Positions 23,560-32,216 of a stretch of DNA of 32,290 nucleotides are shown here, piece after piece. Within the stretch, counting starts at the first letter, position 1. Every line of letters starts with the position of its first letter. The DNA lies in contig CAJTLA010000010.1 of assembly GCA_910576985.1 (NCBI GenBank), positions 1 to 32,290 of the forward strand. The letters run 5' to 3'. The stretch comes from an uncultured Bacilli bacterium. GTDB taxonomy: Bacteria; Bacillota_I; Bacilli_A; RF39; UBA660. The translations under genes were made by a program, and so were the position numbers. Under the pieces are notes generated by a model that saw nothing but the letters and a program-made list of their open reading frames with translations, did no database searches and was not told where the DNA came from.

Positions 23560-25785
23560 ATGGCGAAGAAGAAAAAAAGAAAAGAAGAGAAAAAGAATAA
23601 AACGGGGTATGAGGTTGAACTAATTGGATTGTTGTTGATTATTACTTCAATTATTGGTTTTTGTGCATATGGACCATTGGGAGCTCTTATTCGGTCATTT
23701 TTTATTTTTCTTTTTGGAACTTGGTATGGGTTGCTTTTTTTAGCTGTGTTTACTGTTGGGATTTATATGATCATAAAGAGAAGCAAGCCTAATTTTTTTA
23801 CTTCTAAGTTGTTTGGATTATATATCATTGTTATTGGAATTTTAATTATGGCGCATACCAATTATTTATCTGGAAATGATTTAAAAGGGTTTGATGTGAT
23901 TAAGGAAACAATTACGAATTTTTTTGATGCTACCACAAAAGTAAGAAGTGCTCAAGGAGGGGGAATTATAGGAGCGTTATTTTCTTTATTGTTTGTGAAT
24001 TTGGTAGATTTAAAAGGAACTACGATTGTTGTTTGGACAATGATTATTTGTGGAACAGTTATGTTTACTGGAGTTTCTATTTGGGATTTTGTACAAACTT
24101 TGAAGAAGAAAGCCCAAAATACACTTGTTCATAAACAGGAAGTCAAAGAAAAGCATCGTATTGAAAATATAGAAAAACAAGCAGAAAAGGATGAAAAAAT
24201 AAAAGAAGAATTGAAGGAAGAAATGGATGATAAAGTGGTGGTTTCTAGTGTGGAAGAGATCATTCATGTGCCAGACACAAAACCAGTGCAGGAGGAGTCA
24301 GAACTTACCATCAATGATGGAGAAGAGTATTATATTAATGAGTCTTATAAGTTTCCACCAATGAATCTACTTTCTAAACCAACGAAAGGGAATAATAAAG
24401 AAAATCAGAGTGCAATTAAAGATAATGTTGTTATTTTAGAGCAAGTATTGAAAGATTTTGGAATTGAAGGGAAAACAGTGGCTGCAAATATTGGACCTGC
24501 TGTAACTCAATATGAATTAGAAATTAAGGCTGGTACAAAAGTGAGCAAAATTTTGAGTATTCATAGGGAAATTGCGTTAGCACTTGCTGCAAAAGAGGTT
24601 CGTATTGAAGCTCCAATTCCAGGTAAAAAAACAATTGGAATCGAAATTCCGAATAAGAAATCGACTCCAGTTTGTGTGAGAGAGGTATTAGAATCTGTTC
24701 CGAAAACATTTGAAAACAGTAAATTGCTTGCTGTTTTAGGGCGCGATATTATGGGAAAACCACAATGGATGGAAATTAATAAAACACCGCATCTTTTGGT
24801 TGCTGGTTCTACTGGAAGTGGTAAGTCTGTTTGTATCAATAGTTTAATTGTGTCTCTTTTAATGAGAGCAAAGCCAGAGGAGGCCAAGTTGGTATTGGTG
24901 GATCCTAAAAAAGTAGAGCTTTCTATGTATAATGGGGTTCCTCATTTATTAACACCGGTTGTAACAGATCCTAAGAAGGCGAATATTGTTCTTAAGAAAA
25001 TGGTAGTTGAAATGGAACGACGATATGAAGTATTTGAGGCTTCAGGAACAAAAAATATTGCAGGGTATAATGATTATGTTGATAAGAAAAATGAAGGTGT
25101 TCCTGAATGTGAACAACTACGAAAGTTACCTTATATTGTGGTGATTATTGATGAGCTTGCAGATCTTATGTTGGTTGCAGCTAAAGAAGTAGAAGATTCT
25201 ATTATGCGTATTACGCAGATGGCACGTGCAGCTGGAATTCATTTGATTGTGGCAACGCAAAGGCCATCTACAGATGTTATTACAGGAGTTGTGAAAGCCA
25301 ATATTCCGTCTAGAATTTCTTTTGCAGTATCTAGTAGTATTGATTCTAGAACGATTTTAGATATGACAGGTGCGGAAAAATTACTTGGAAAAGGAGATAT
25401 GCTATTTAAGCCACAAGGGGAAAATATTCCAATTCGTATTCAAGGAACTTTTATTTCTGATGAGGAAATTAAGGGAGTTGTAGATTATGTTTGTGAACAA
25501 CAAAAAGCACATTATGATGAAACGTTGACTATGGATGCAGAAGAAAAAAATGCGACTACTATGGTAGAAGATGGTGGGGATGATGAACCATTGTATAATG
25601 ATATTGTAGAATTTGTGATTACACAAGGAAAAGCAAGTGCTTCTTTATTACAGCGCCGTTTCAGGTTAGGTTACAATCGAGCTGCTCGTTGTATTGATTT
25701 GTTAGAAGAACGTGGAATTATTGGTCCAAGTAATGGTTCTAAGCCAAGAGAAGTTTTAGTGAAATTAGAAGAAGAGAGTGAATAG
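23560..25785 (+). CDS. ftsK: DNA translocase FtsK/SpoIIIE
   Basis: This septal DNA pump clears chromosome ends through the closing septum. It has 741 residues. Four hydrophobic segments lie within residues ~17-180. A charged Lys/Glu linker follows (~185-260). The alpha/beta motor has LVAGSTGSGKSVCINSL with Walker A at 416-423, VVIIDELADLM (Walker B), and IVATQRPSTDVITGVVKANIPSRISFAVSS. The C-terminal gamma winged helix (ASLLQRRFRLGYNRAARCIDLLEERGIIGP) reads orienting DNA motifs. The linker is short, as in SpoIIIE/SftA-size proteins. AGGAGG precedes the ATG. rsmE starts directly after the stop with no gap. Confidence 0.94.
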   Translation: MAKKKKRKEEKKNKTGYEVELIGLLLIITSIIGFCAYGPLGALIRSFFIFLFGTWYGLLFLAVFTVGIYMIIKRSKPNFFTSKLFGLYIIVIGILIMAHTNYLSGNDLKGFDVIKETITNFFDATTKVRSAQGGGIIGALFSLLFVNLVDLKGTTIVVWTMIICGTVMFTGVSIWDFVQTLKKKAQNTLVHKQEVKEKHRIENIEKQAEKDEKIKEELKEEMDDKVVVSSVEEIIHVPDTKPVQEESELTINDGEEYYINESYKFPPMNLLSKPTKGNNKENQSAIKDNVVILEQVLKDFGIEGKTVAANIGPAVTQYELEIKAGTKVSKILSIHREIALALAAKEVRIEAPIPGKKTIGIEIPNKKSTPVCVREVLESVPKTFENSKLLAVLGRDIMGKPQWMEINKTPHLLVAGSTGSGKSVCINSLIVSLLMRAKPEEAKLVLVDPKKVELSMYNGVPHLLTPVVTDPKKANIVLKKMVVEMERRYEVFEASGTKNIAGYNDYVDKKNEGVPECEQLRKLPYIVVIIDELADLMLVAAKEVEDSIMRITQMARAAGIHLIVATQRPSTDVITGVVKANIPSRISFAVSSSIDSRTILDMTGAEKLLGKGDMLFKPQGENIPIRIQGTFISDEEIKGVVDYVCEQQKAHYDETLTMDAEEKNATTMVEDGGDDEPLYNDIVEFVITQGKASASLLQRRFRLGYNRAARCIDLLEERGIIGPSNGSKPREVLVKLEEESE

Positions 25786-26496
25786 ATGCAACGATATTTT
25801 GGAGTGAACAAAATTGATTCACAAATGATATTACAAGCTAGTGATTTGTATCATATTAAAACGGTTATGAGAATGAAGGAAAATGATTCTATTGAGGTTG
25901 TATATCATCAAGAATTGTTTCTTTGTCGAATTCATTATGAAAAAGACGAGGTTACTGTTATGATTATGAAACAGTTGGAAGTGAAGCCAGATTTTATGAG
26001 ACCTGTGGTGCTTGTAATTCCTGTTTTAAAAGAACAAAAAATGGATTTTATTTTGCAAAAAGCTACAGAACTTGGTGTTAGTGAAATTATACCTGTTGAA
26101 ATGAAACGTTCTATTGTTAAAATTAATGATAAAAAAGAAAAGAAATTAGAACGTTGGAATCGCATTATGAAAGAGGCAAGTGAGCAATCAATGCGTCATA
26201 TTGTTCCGTATTTGCACCCTGTTACTACTTTAGAGGCAGTAAAAAAGTTAGATGGGTTAAAAATTATTTGTAGTACCAGAGAAAACACAAATACTTTTAA
26301 AAATCTTTTGCAAACCGATTCAAAATATGATAAACTGATTATAGTGGTTGGGCCAGAAGGTGGGATTACTCCTAGTGAAGAGGAAGAACTTGTTCTTGGT
26401 GGATTTGTTCCAGTAACGTTAGGTCCTAGAGTTATGAGAGTAGAAACTGTTCCAATTTATGTATTAAGTGTGCTAAATTATGAATATATGGAGTGA
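25786..26496 (+). CDS. rsmE: 16S rRNA (uracil1498-N3)-methyltransferase
   Basis: This SPOUT-family enzyme methylates N3 of U1498 in 16S rRNA, 236 residues. The N-terminal PUA-like part has MQRYFGV and HIKTVMRMKENDSIEV. The trefoil-knot SPOUT domain contains LVIPVLKEQKMDFILQKATELGVSEIIPV, ERWNRIMKEASEQSMRHIVP, VVGPEGGITPSEEEEL, and LGPRVMRVETVPIYVLS, where GPEGG and LGxRxLRxET-type blocks are diagnostic. The ATG abuts the ftsK stop, so translation is coupled. It ends six bases before the next gene. Confidence 0.93.
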   Translation: MQRYFGVNKIDSQMILQASDLYHIKTVMRMKENDSIEVVYHQELFLCRIHYEKDEVTVMIMKQLEVKPDFMRPVVLVIPVLKEQKMDFILQKATELGVSEIIPVEMKRSIVKINDKKEKKLERWNRIMKEASEQSMRHIVPYLHPVTTLEAVKKLDGLKIICSTRENTNTFKNLLQTDSKYDKLIIVVGPEGGITPSEEEELVLGGFVPVTLGPRVMRVETVPIYVLSVLNYEYME

Positions 26497-26501
26497 TCAA
26501 T

Positions 26502-27194
26502 ATGAAATGGATAGAAAACTTTATGAGTAATCAATTTTTGTTTTATAGTTTTTTGGCGATCCTTTGTATCGGTTCTATTATTTTGTTTACATTAATTTAT
26601 ATGGATCGCAAAAATATCAAATTGTTTAAAAATGAGGAAAAAAATTGGATTAAGGAACTAGAAAATTCAGAGGAAGAAGTAAAGATTACACAAATTGGTG
26701 AGGAGGAAGAAAAACCAAAAGCCAATTTGGAAGAAGTTTTAGAAAAGATGCAAGCTGATTTGGATAAGAAGGAAGATGTGGCAGCTATTTTCGAAAAGGA
26801 ACAAGAGGAAAAAGCAATTATTAGTTATCAAGAGTTATTGCAAAGTAAGAATAAAACTAATACGGCTAGTAATAAAGAATTGCTTTCTGTCATTGAGAAA
26901 ATAGAATCTGGTAGTAAAGAGAAGCCAAAAGAAGATTCTTTTGAGGATTTTTTTACAGAACCAATTTCTGCTATTCCAAAAGAAGAGCCAAAGCGGTTTC
27001 AGACAACAGATTTTATTTCTCCTGTATATGGAAAAATAGATAATCAGATTCATTATCCAAAAATTCCAAATTTTAATGAGTTAAATCAGGAAACAATTGG
27101 ATTTGATAAGAAGTTGGATTTTGAGTCTAGTGAGATGGATCATAATGATGCATTCTTAAATGCTTTAAAAGAATTTAGAAGTCATTTAGAATAA
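26502..27194 (+). CDS. Unknown membrane-anchored acidic protein
   Basis: I do not recognise this 230-residue protein. One transmembrane helix lies at about residues 11-34 (FLFYSFLAILCIGSIILFTLIY), followed by positive residues, so the long remainder should face the cytoplasm. That remainder is Glu/Lys-rich, likely a coiled coil at ~45-150, then a less charged tail with FISPVYGKI, a short motif that looks conserved, and a final amphipathic helix (DAFLNALKEFRSHLE). ATG 26502 has GGAG eight bases upstream; GTG 26493 would overlap rsmE. It is the third gene after ftsK and rsmE and ends in a terminator. A scaffold role near the divisome is only a guess from topology and context. Confidence 0.75.
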   Translation: MKWIENFMSNQFLFYSFLAILCIGSIILFTLIYMDRKNIKLFKNEEKNWIKELENSEEEVKITQIGEEEEKPKANLEEVLEKMQADLDKKEDVAAIFEKEQEEKAIISYQELLQSKNKTNTASNKELLSVIEKIESGSKEKPKEDSFEDFFTEPISAIPKEEPKRFQTTDFISPVYGKIDNQIHYPKIPNFNELNQETIGFDKKLDFESSEMDHNDAFLNALKEFRSHLE

Positions 27195-27212
27195 GCCACT
27201 GGCTTATTTTTT
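27190..27212 (+). terminator. Terminator of the ftsK-rsmE-orf group
   Basis: AATAAGCC (27190-27197) pairs with GGCTTATT (27201-27208), a 3-base loop, then T4. The stop TAA is in the left arm. Confidence 0.8.
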
Positions 27213-27227
27213 GAAAAGAGGAATTTT

Positions 27228-28493
27228 ATGAAGTTTTATATTTATACATTAGGGTGTAAGGTAAATACATACGAAAGTAATGTTATGGCGGATGCTTTAA
27301 AAAATGCTGGATTTCAGGAATCAGAAAGTGAATATGCAGATATTTATATTATTAATACTTGTACAGTTACGAATACTGCTGATCATAAATCGATGAAAAT
27401 GATCCGTCATGCAATCAAGCAAAATGAAAATGCTATTATTGTTGTTACTGGTTGTATGTCACAGACAAGTGAGATAGAAATAGAGGGTGTTGACATTATA
27501 CTTGGAAATAAAGGAAAATCTAAAATTGTAGATTATATTAAAGAGTATCAACAAACAAAAATGAAGGTGGTTGCTGATAAGGATTTATCAAATCCTTTGT
27601 TTGAACCGATGAAATTAAATAATTTTAGTCGAACAAGAGCTTTTGTGAAAATACAAGATGGTTGTAATAATTTTTGTTCTTATTGTATTATTCCTTATTC
27701 TAGAGGTGATGTGAGAAGTAAAAAAAAGGAAGAAGTATTGGACGAAATTCATTCTTTGGTTCGAAATGGGCATCATGAAATTGTTTTAACAGGGATTCAT
27801 ACTGGAAATTATGGTGTTGATTTTGAACATTATCATTTTTCGGATTTACTGGAAGATATTATTCAAATTGGTGGATTAAAGCGACTTCGTATTTCTTCTA
27901 TTGAAATGAATGAGCTAAATGATTCTGTTTTAAAATTGATGGAAAAAAGTGATATTTTGGTGGATCATTTGCACATTCCTTTGCAATCTGGGAGTGATAC
28001 TATATTACAATCTATGAATCGAAAATATTTGAAGCATGATTTTATTCGTAAGATAGAAGAGATTCGTAAGATTCGTCCTTTGATATCAATTACGACTGAT
28101 GTGATTGTTGGATTTCCAGGAGAGACAGAAGAGTTATTTTATGAAACTATGGAAACGATAAAGAAAATTAATTTTTCAAAAATTCATGTTTTTCCATATT
28201 CTAGAAGAAAAGGAACCAAAGCGGATACAATGGATTTTCAAATTTCTGATGATGTAAAAAAAAGAAGAGTGAAGGAATTATTAGTGCTTTCTAAAGAGTT
28301 AGAACAATCCTATTTTGAGAGATTTGTTGGAAAAGAACTTTCTTTTATTCCCGAAGTTATAAAAAATGGTTATATGATTGGACATACTGGGAATAATTTA
28401 TTAGTGAAAAAGAAGGGAGATTGTATTTGCGATCATGATGAGATAAGTGGTAAAATTGTGAAAGTAGAATATCCTTATGTAATTATGGAATAA
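27228..28493 (+). CDS. mtaB: tRNA (t6A37) methylthiotransferase
   Basis: This radical-SAM enzyme converts t6A at tRNA position 37 to ms2t6A, 421 residues. The N-terminal MTTase domain has three cluster cysteines, Cys10 (LGCKVN), Cys45 (NTCTVT) and Cys76 (TGCMSQ). The radical-SAM motif is GCNNFCSYC with Cys146, Cys150 and Cys153. IPYSRGDVRS, LTGIHTGNYG, IPLQSGSD and TTDVIVGFPGET follow. A TRAM-like C-terminal domain (about 360-420) ends the protein. KVNTYESN and the spacing support MtaB (YqeV type) over MiaB or RimO. An AAAGAGG site precedes the ATG. Confidence 0.94.
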   Translation: MKFYIYTLGCKVNTYESNVMADALKNAGFQESESEYADIYIINTCTVTNTADHKSMKMIRHAIKQNENAIIVVTGCMSQTSEIEIEGVDIILGNKGKSKIVDYIKEYQQTKMKVVADKDLSNPLFEPMKLNNFSRTRAFVKIQDGCNNFCSYCIIPYSRGDVRSKKKEEVLDEIHSLVRNGHHEIVLTGIHTGNYGVDFEHYHFSDLLEDIIQIGGLKRLRISSIEMNELNDSVLKLMEKSDILVDHLHIPLQSGSDTILQSMNRKYLKHDFIRKIEEIRKIRPLISITTDVIVGFPGETEELFYETMETIKKINFSKIHVFPYSRRKGTKADTMDFQISDDVKKRRVKELLVLSKELEQSYFERFVGKELSFIPEVIKNGYMIGHTGNNLLVKKKGDCICDHDEISGKIVKVEYPYVIME

Positions 28494-28498
28494 TAGTA

Positions 28499-28527
28499 TT
28501 GACAACTTTGTTTGATACTTGTAAACT
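28499..28527 (+). promoter_or_regulatory. Promoter of the 111-residue gene
   Basis: Perfect -35 TTGACA at 28499-28504 and TAAACT at 28522-28527 with 17 bases between. Confidence 0.7.
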
Positions 28528-28551
28528 GGTAACATAGAGTGAGGTAATAAT

Positions 28552-28887
28552 ATGAAAGAGAGAATGATGACAGTAGATTTTGATGCAAAGGCCAGTATTA
28601 CATTTCATGGAAAAAATGCGCTTTTGAGTAAAGAATATGTTCTTTTTTCATTAGAACATCAGATCGCTTCAAAAGGATTTATTGTTGGTGATCAAATTAC
28701 AAGGCAAGATGTTGGTGATTTTATTTACTATCATTTTCTTTATTTTGATGGAAAGGTTTCTAGAAAGATTCAAATAAAAATTCCTAAAAATGATCAGAGT
28801 TCTATTCGATCAGTTGATTTGATTGCTCTTCGATTGAATCAAAAAAACTTAGGTGTTTTGGAAAATGTAACAGAAATGCGTTTGTGA
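28552..28887 (+). CDS. Unknown 111-residue protein
   Basis: I cannot name this protein. It is soluble, with alternating strands and helices: MTVDFDAKASITFHGKNALLSKEYVLFSLEHQIASKGFIVGDQITRQDVGDFIYYHFLYFDGKVSRKIQI in order, then a basic end. No signal peptide, membrane segment or metal motif is visible. It has a consensus promoter, a GAGGT site and a terminator overlapping its stop, so it is a genuine single-gene unit between mtaB and recD2. A start at the second or third Met (28564, 28567) is possible. Confidence 0.75.
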   Translation: MKERMMTVDFDAKASITFHGKNALLSKEYVLFSLEHQIASKGFIVGDQITRQDVGDFIYYHFLYFDGKVSRKIQIKIPKNDQSSIRSVDLIALRLNQKNLGVLENVTEMRL

Positions 28888-28920
28888 AAAATCTTGACTA
28901 GGTTGAGGTTTTTCTTTATA
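28886..28920 (+). terminator. Terminator of the 111-residue gene
   Basis: GAAAAATCTT (28886-28895) pairs with GAGGTTTTTC (28905-28914), two G-U pairs, 9-base loop, then TTTATA. The TGA stop overlaps the left arm. Confidence 0.6.
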
Positions 28921-28945
28921 AATAAAATGTTTTTTTGAAAAAATA

Positions 28946-28974
28946 TTGACGAACAAATGTATAGATGATATACT
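28946..28974 (+). promoter_or_regulatory. Promoter of recD2
   Basis: TTGACG at 28946-28951 and TATACT at 28969-28974, 17-base spacer, TGA extended -10. It lies within the longer recD2 reading frame and so excludes the upstream in-frame starts. Confidence 0.7.
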
Positions 28975-28996
28975 AAAAGTGAAGTTGGTGGTAGTA

Positions 28997-31246
28997 ATGG
29001 AAGAAAAAAATTATATAAAAGGAAATTTTAGACGCAGTATTTTTTCTTCTGATAGTGGTTTTATGATTGGAATTTTTAGAATTAAAGAAACAAACGTGAA
29101 AACATTAGAACCATATCTTAATAAGACTATTACGTTTACAGGGTATTTTCATGAGTTGAATGAAGATGATACTTATTTTTTTTATGGTGAGGAACGTGAG
29201 CATCCGAAGTATGGACTTCAGTTTGATGTCACAGAATATGAACGTGTTAAGCCAGAAGACAAGGATGGAATTGTACAATTTTTAGCAAGTGAAATTTTCA
29301 AGGGAATTGGTGAGAAGTTAGCGATTAAAATTGTTGAAACATTGGGAGAACAAACATTAGAACGAATTTTGGATGATCCAAGTTGTCTTAATTTGGTTCC
29401 AAAGCTTTCTGCTAAGAAAGCCAAACAAATTGTTGATACTTTAACGGCTTATGAATCTAGTCATAAGACGATTGTTTATTTAACAGAATTGGGATTTAGT
29501 ATGAAAGATGCACTTTCTGTTTATAATAAATATAAAGCTAATGCAATTAGTATGGTAGAACATAATGTATATTTGTTAATTGATGACATTGAAGAAATTA
29601 CTTTTTTGAAGGTAGATGCGATTGCTAAAAAGATGGAAGTGGCTTTGGATGATGAGAGTCGAATTAAGGCTTGTATTTTTTATACCATGAAAGAACTGAT
29701 TTTTAAAAATGGGGATACTTATTTGACAAAAGATCAGATTTTTTATGCAGTAAGGCGATTTCTACACATTGATTTATCTGAAGACGTTTTGATGGAATAT
29801 ATGGAAGAATTAGTGATAGAAGAAAAGATAGTAGAAGAAGATTCTTATTATTATGTTGCGCAAATTTATGAGGCTGAGAAACAAGTGTTAGATAAAATCA
29901 GAATATTATCTAGAAATAAAAAAGATCAATATAAAAATTTAGAGAAAAAGTTAAATGAATTGGAGAAATCATCTGGAATTGTTTATAATAAAAAGCAAAA
30001 AGAAGCAATTACAAAAGCTTTAATTAATAATTTGTTGATTATTACAGGTGGCCCTGGAACGGGAAAGACTACAATTATTAAAGCAATTGTAGAGCTGTAT
30101 CAAAGGTTACATAATTATGATGACGAGGAGCTAAGAAAGGCAGTTGCTCTTTTAGCGCCAACAGGAAGGGCTTCTAAACGGATGAGTGAGGCGACTTTAT
30201 TTCCAGCTACTACAATTCATCGATTTTTAAAGTGGAACAAAGAGAATAATCGATTTGGGATTGATGAATATAATAAAGATAATAGTCATTTGATTATTAT
30301 TGATGAGGTGAGTATGATTGATCTTTCTTTAATGGATCATTTGTTGCGAGGTCTTACGGATAATATTAAATTGGTTTTAGTGGGAGATTATAATCAGCTT
30401 CCTAGTGTTGGGCCAGGTCAGTTACTCAAGGATTTTATTCAAAGTAAAGCAATTGATACAATTCATTTGGATTTATTATATCGTCAAGATGAGAATTCTT
30501 ACATTACGACTTTGGCAAGTGAGATTAAAGATGATCATTTAAGTAATCAGTTTTTAAATAAGCATAGTGATTATACTTTTTTAGAATGTTCTTCGGGATC
30601 AATTGGAGAAAATTTGAAAAAGGTATGTTTACAAATTACAGAAAAGGGATATGATTATAAACGTGTTCAAGTGATGGCTCCTATGTATGCTGGTGTCAAT
30701 GGAATTGATAATTTAAATAAAGTACTTCAGGAGGTGTTTAATCCTCCAGATGAAGGAAAACGAGAATTGAAAGTAGGAGACGTTGTTTTCCGTGAAAATG
30801 ATAAAGTTTTGCAATTAGTCAATATGCCAGATGAAAACATTTTTAATGGTGATATTGGTGTGATTACGAAGATCATGTATGCTGGAACTAGTAAAAGTGG
30901 AAAGAATGAAATTTATGTAGATTATGATGGAAATATAGTGAAATATGTTCCAAAAGATTTTAATAAAATTAAGCATGGTTTTATTATTAGCATTCATAAA
31001 TCTCAAGGAAGTGAGTTTGAAATTGTTGTGATGCCAATTAGTACAAGCTATAAAAGAATGCTTTATCGAAAACTGATTTATACTGGAATTACGAGAGCGA
31101 AGAGAAAGCTTATTTTATTGGGAGAACCAGACGCTTTTGTGTATAGTGTACACCACGATGAAGAATATCAGCGAAAAACAAATTTTTGTGAAAAGTTAAA
31201 AAAACTGTATATTTCTTTTAATGATGAGCAAGCTAATATTGTATAG
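28997..31246 (+). CDS. recD2: RecD2-type DNA helicase
   Basis: This is a 5'-3' superfamily 1B DNA helicase of the RecD2/YrrC group, acting outside RecBCD in replication and repair. It has 749 residues. The N-terminal OB-like region (YIKGNFRRSIFSSDSGFMIGIFRIKE) and helix-hairpin-helix part (FKGIGEKLAIKIVETLG, VPKLSAKKAKQIVD) are RecD2-specific. The helicase core has GGPGTGKTT with Walker A at 351-358, APTGRASKRMSEAT, IIIDEVSMIDLSLM, GDYNQLPSVGPGQLL, the SH3-like insert, and ISIHKSQGSEFEIVVMPI with YTGITRAKRKLIL at the end. The ATG at 28997 is downstream of the promoter. A hairpin (GTATAGAA/TTCTATAC, 31241-31260) spans the stop but has no T run, so read-through to the small gene is likely. Confidence 0.93.
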   Translation: MEEKNYIKGNFRRSIFSSDSGFMIGIFRIKETNVKTLEPYLNKTITFTGYFHELNEDDTYFFYGEEREHPKYGLQFDVTEYERVKPEDKDGIVQFLASEIFKGIGEKLAIKIVETLGEQTLERILDDPSCLNLVPKLSAKKAKQIVDTLTAYESSHKTIVYLTELGFSMKDALSVYNKYKANAISMVEHNVYLLIDDIEEITFLKVDAIAKKMEVALDDESRIKACIFYTMKELIFKNGDTYLTKDQIFYAVRRFLHIDLSEDVLMEYMEELVIEEKIVEEDSYYYVAQIYEAEKQVLDKIRILSRNKKDQYKNLEKKLNELEKSSGIVYNKKQKEAITKALINNLLIITGGPGTGKTTIIKAIVELYQRLHNYDDEELRKAVALLAPTGRASKRMSEATLFPATTIHRFLKWNKENNRFGIDEYNKDNSHLIIIDEVSMIDLSLMDHLLRGLTDNIKLVLVGDYNQLPSVGPGQLLKDFIQSKAIDTIHLDLLYRQDENSYITTLASEIKDDHLSNQFLNKHSDYTFLECSSGSIGENLKKVCLQITEKGYDYKRVQVMAPMYAGVNGIDNLNKVLQEVFNPPDEGKRELKVGDVVFRENDKVLQLVNMPDENIFNGDIGVITKIMYAGTSKSGKNEIYVDYDGNIVKYVPKDFNKIKHGFIISIHKSQGSEFEIVVMPISTSYKRMLYRKLIYTGITRAKRKLILLGEPDAFVYSVHHDEEYQRKTNFCEKLKKLYISFNDEQANIV

Positions 31247-31291
31247 AATTTATTCTATACGAATCATATTTCTAGCTAAGAGGTGAGAGTT

Positions 31292-31441
31292 ATGAAGATG
31301 AAAGATATGGCACTTTTAGGATTAGGTGCAGGGACTGTTTTAATGTATCAAAAATACAATAAGCCAGTAAAGAAAAAAATGGAACAAGTTGTAAATAAAA
31401 CCATCAAAAAGGCAGATAAACAGTTAGAAAATATGATGTAA
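31292..31441 (+). CDS. 49-residue small protein
   Basis: A short frame starts at ATG 31292 behind a very good AGAGGTGA site (31280-31287) and ends at TAA 31441. The product begins MKMKDMALLGLGAGTVLMYQ, a short glycine-rich hydrophobic helix (about residues 6-19), then a basic tail (KKKMEQVVNKTIKKADKQLENMM) that should be a helix. It looks like a small membrane-associated protein, similar in style to YtxH-like or other GAGAG small proteins of Bacilli; no family is claimed. It is followed at once by a strong terminator, which supports it being a real last gene after recD2. Confidence 0.7.
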   Translation: MKMKDMALLGLGAGTVLMYQKYNKPVKKKMEQVVNKTIKKADKQLENMM

Positions 31442-31444
31442 TAG

Positions 31445-31468
31445 AAAAAAGCCAATTTTGGCTTTTTT
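31445..31468. terminator. Bidirectional terminator between the small gene and the minus-strand gene
   Basis: AAAAAAGCCAA (31445-31455) pairs perfectly with TTGGCTTTTTT (31458-31468). With A and T flanks it can end transcription from both sides, and both converging genes stop next to it (31441 and 31467). Confidence 0.85.
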
Positions 31469-32069
31469 ATTTTAATCGATCTTTTTCTAGGTCTATTTTT
31501 TTATAACTAATGATTGCTGCAATTTGTAGAAATAATGTTGTTATGATTAGTATTGGAATACAGGTTTTTATCCATGATATGTTAGATAAATACATAGAAA
31601 TTGAAGTCATAGATAAAAAGGTTGTTTTTGTTTTTCCAAGCATATTAGAAACTGGTTCGTTTCCTTTTAATTTTGAGGCACAATTAATCATTGCGATGAT
31701 TGCTTCTAAGATAAGCATGATGATAATGGGAATCACAAATTGAGTGATGTTTGGTATTAATAGTCCAAGTGCGAATAGTTTATCTGTGAAGGGATCTAGC
31801 ATTTTTCCTAATTTTGATTGTAGATTATATTTTCGAGCGATGAATCCATCTAAGGCATCAGTGAGGGCGAAAAAGGCAGCTACTATAAACGTGATAGTGA
31901 TATTTGTTACTAATGCAAGGGGAATGATGATGATTGGAGAAAGTAGTCTAGAGGCAGTTAACAGATTTGGGATTTGTTTATAAAATGTTTTTTTACATTT
32001 TAAGTCACTGAATGCGTTTTGAAATTCGGGTAACCATTCTTCTTTCCATTCTTGTTTTATTGTTTTCAT
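31467..32069 (-). CDS. pgsA: CDP-alcohol phosphatidyltransferase, probably PgsA
   Basis: This membrane enzyme transfers a phosphatidyl group from CDP-diacylglycerol to an alcohol, most likely glycerol-3-phosphate on the way to phosphatidylglycerol. It has 200 residues. The catalytic signature D-x2-D-G-x2-A-R-x8-G-x3-D-x3-D is complete: Asp71, Asp74, Gly75, Arg79, Gly88, Asp92, Asp96. Around six hydrophobic segments follow NLLTASRLLSP, a typical PgsA opening. An extra ~30-residue charged N-terminus (KQEWKEEWLPEFQNAFSDLK) precedes it. The start has GGAAGTGA eight bases upstream. Other alcohol acceptors cannot be excluded. It is the only intact minus-strand gene in the window. Confidence 0.88.
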   Translation of the reverse strand: MKTIKQEWKEEWLPEFQNAFSDLKCKKTFYKQIPNLLTASRLLSPIIIIPLALVTNITITFIVAAFFALTDALDGFIARKYNLQSKLGKMLDPFTDKLFALGLLIPNITQFVIPIIIMLILEAIIAMINCASKLKGNEPVSNMLGKTKTTFLSMTSISMYLSNISWIKTCIPILIITTLFLQIAAIISYKKIDLEKDRLK

Positions 32070-32097
32070 ATGGTATTCACTTCCGATCAGTGATTTT

Positions 32098-32127
32098 ATT
32101 TTATCATTTTAATTATAAAAAAGTCAA
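32098..32127 (-). promoter_or_regulatory. Promoter of the phosphatidyltransferase gene
   Basis: On the minus strand, TTGACT (32122-32127) and TAAAAT (32098-32103), 18-base spacer, with TGA before the -10 box. Confidence 0.6.
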
Positions 32128-32172
32128 ATATTGGCATATTTTTGCATAAAATATAGTGTACATAAGTACATT

Positions 32173-32207
32173 AGGAAACTCATAGGATTATGGTTTCCTT
32201 TTCTTTT
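32173..32207 (+). terminator. Strong hairpin with T tail on the plus strand, no gene before it
   Basis: AGGAAAC (32173-32179) pairs with GTTTCCT (32193-32199), and CATA (32181-32184) with TATG (32189-32192), one bulged T, a GGAT loop, then TTTCTTTT. It reads as a plus-strand terminator, though no plus-strand gene ends nearby. Confidence 0.6.
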
Positions 32208-32216
32208 GCAAAAAAA

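Noticed and set aside
31510..31983. Two plus-strand frames opposite the phosphatidyltransferase gene
   Set aside because: The minus-strand frame has the full CDP-alcohol phosphatidyltransferase signature, so these are antisense shadows.
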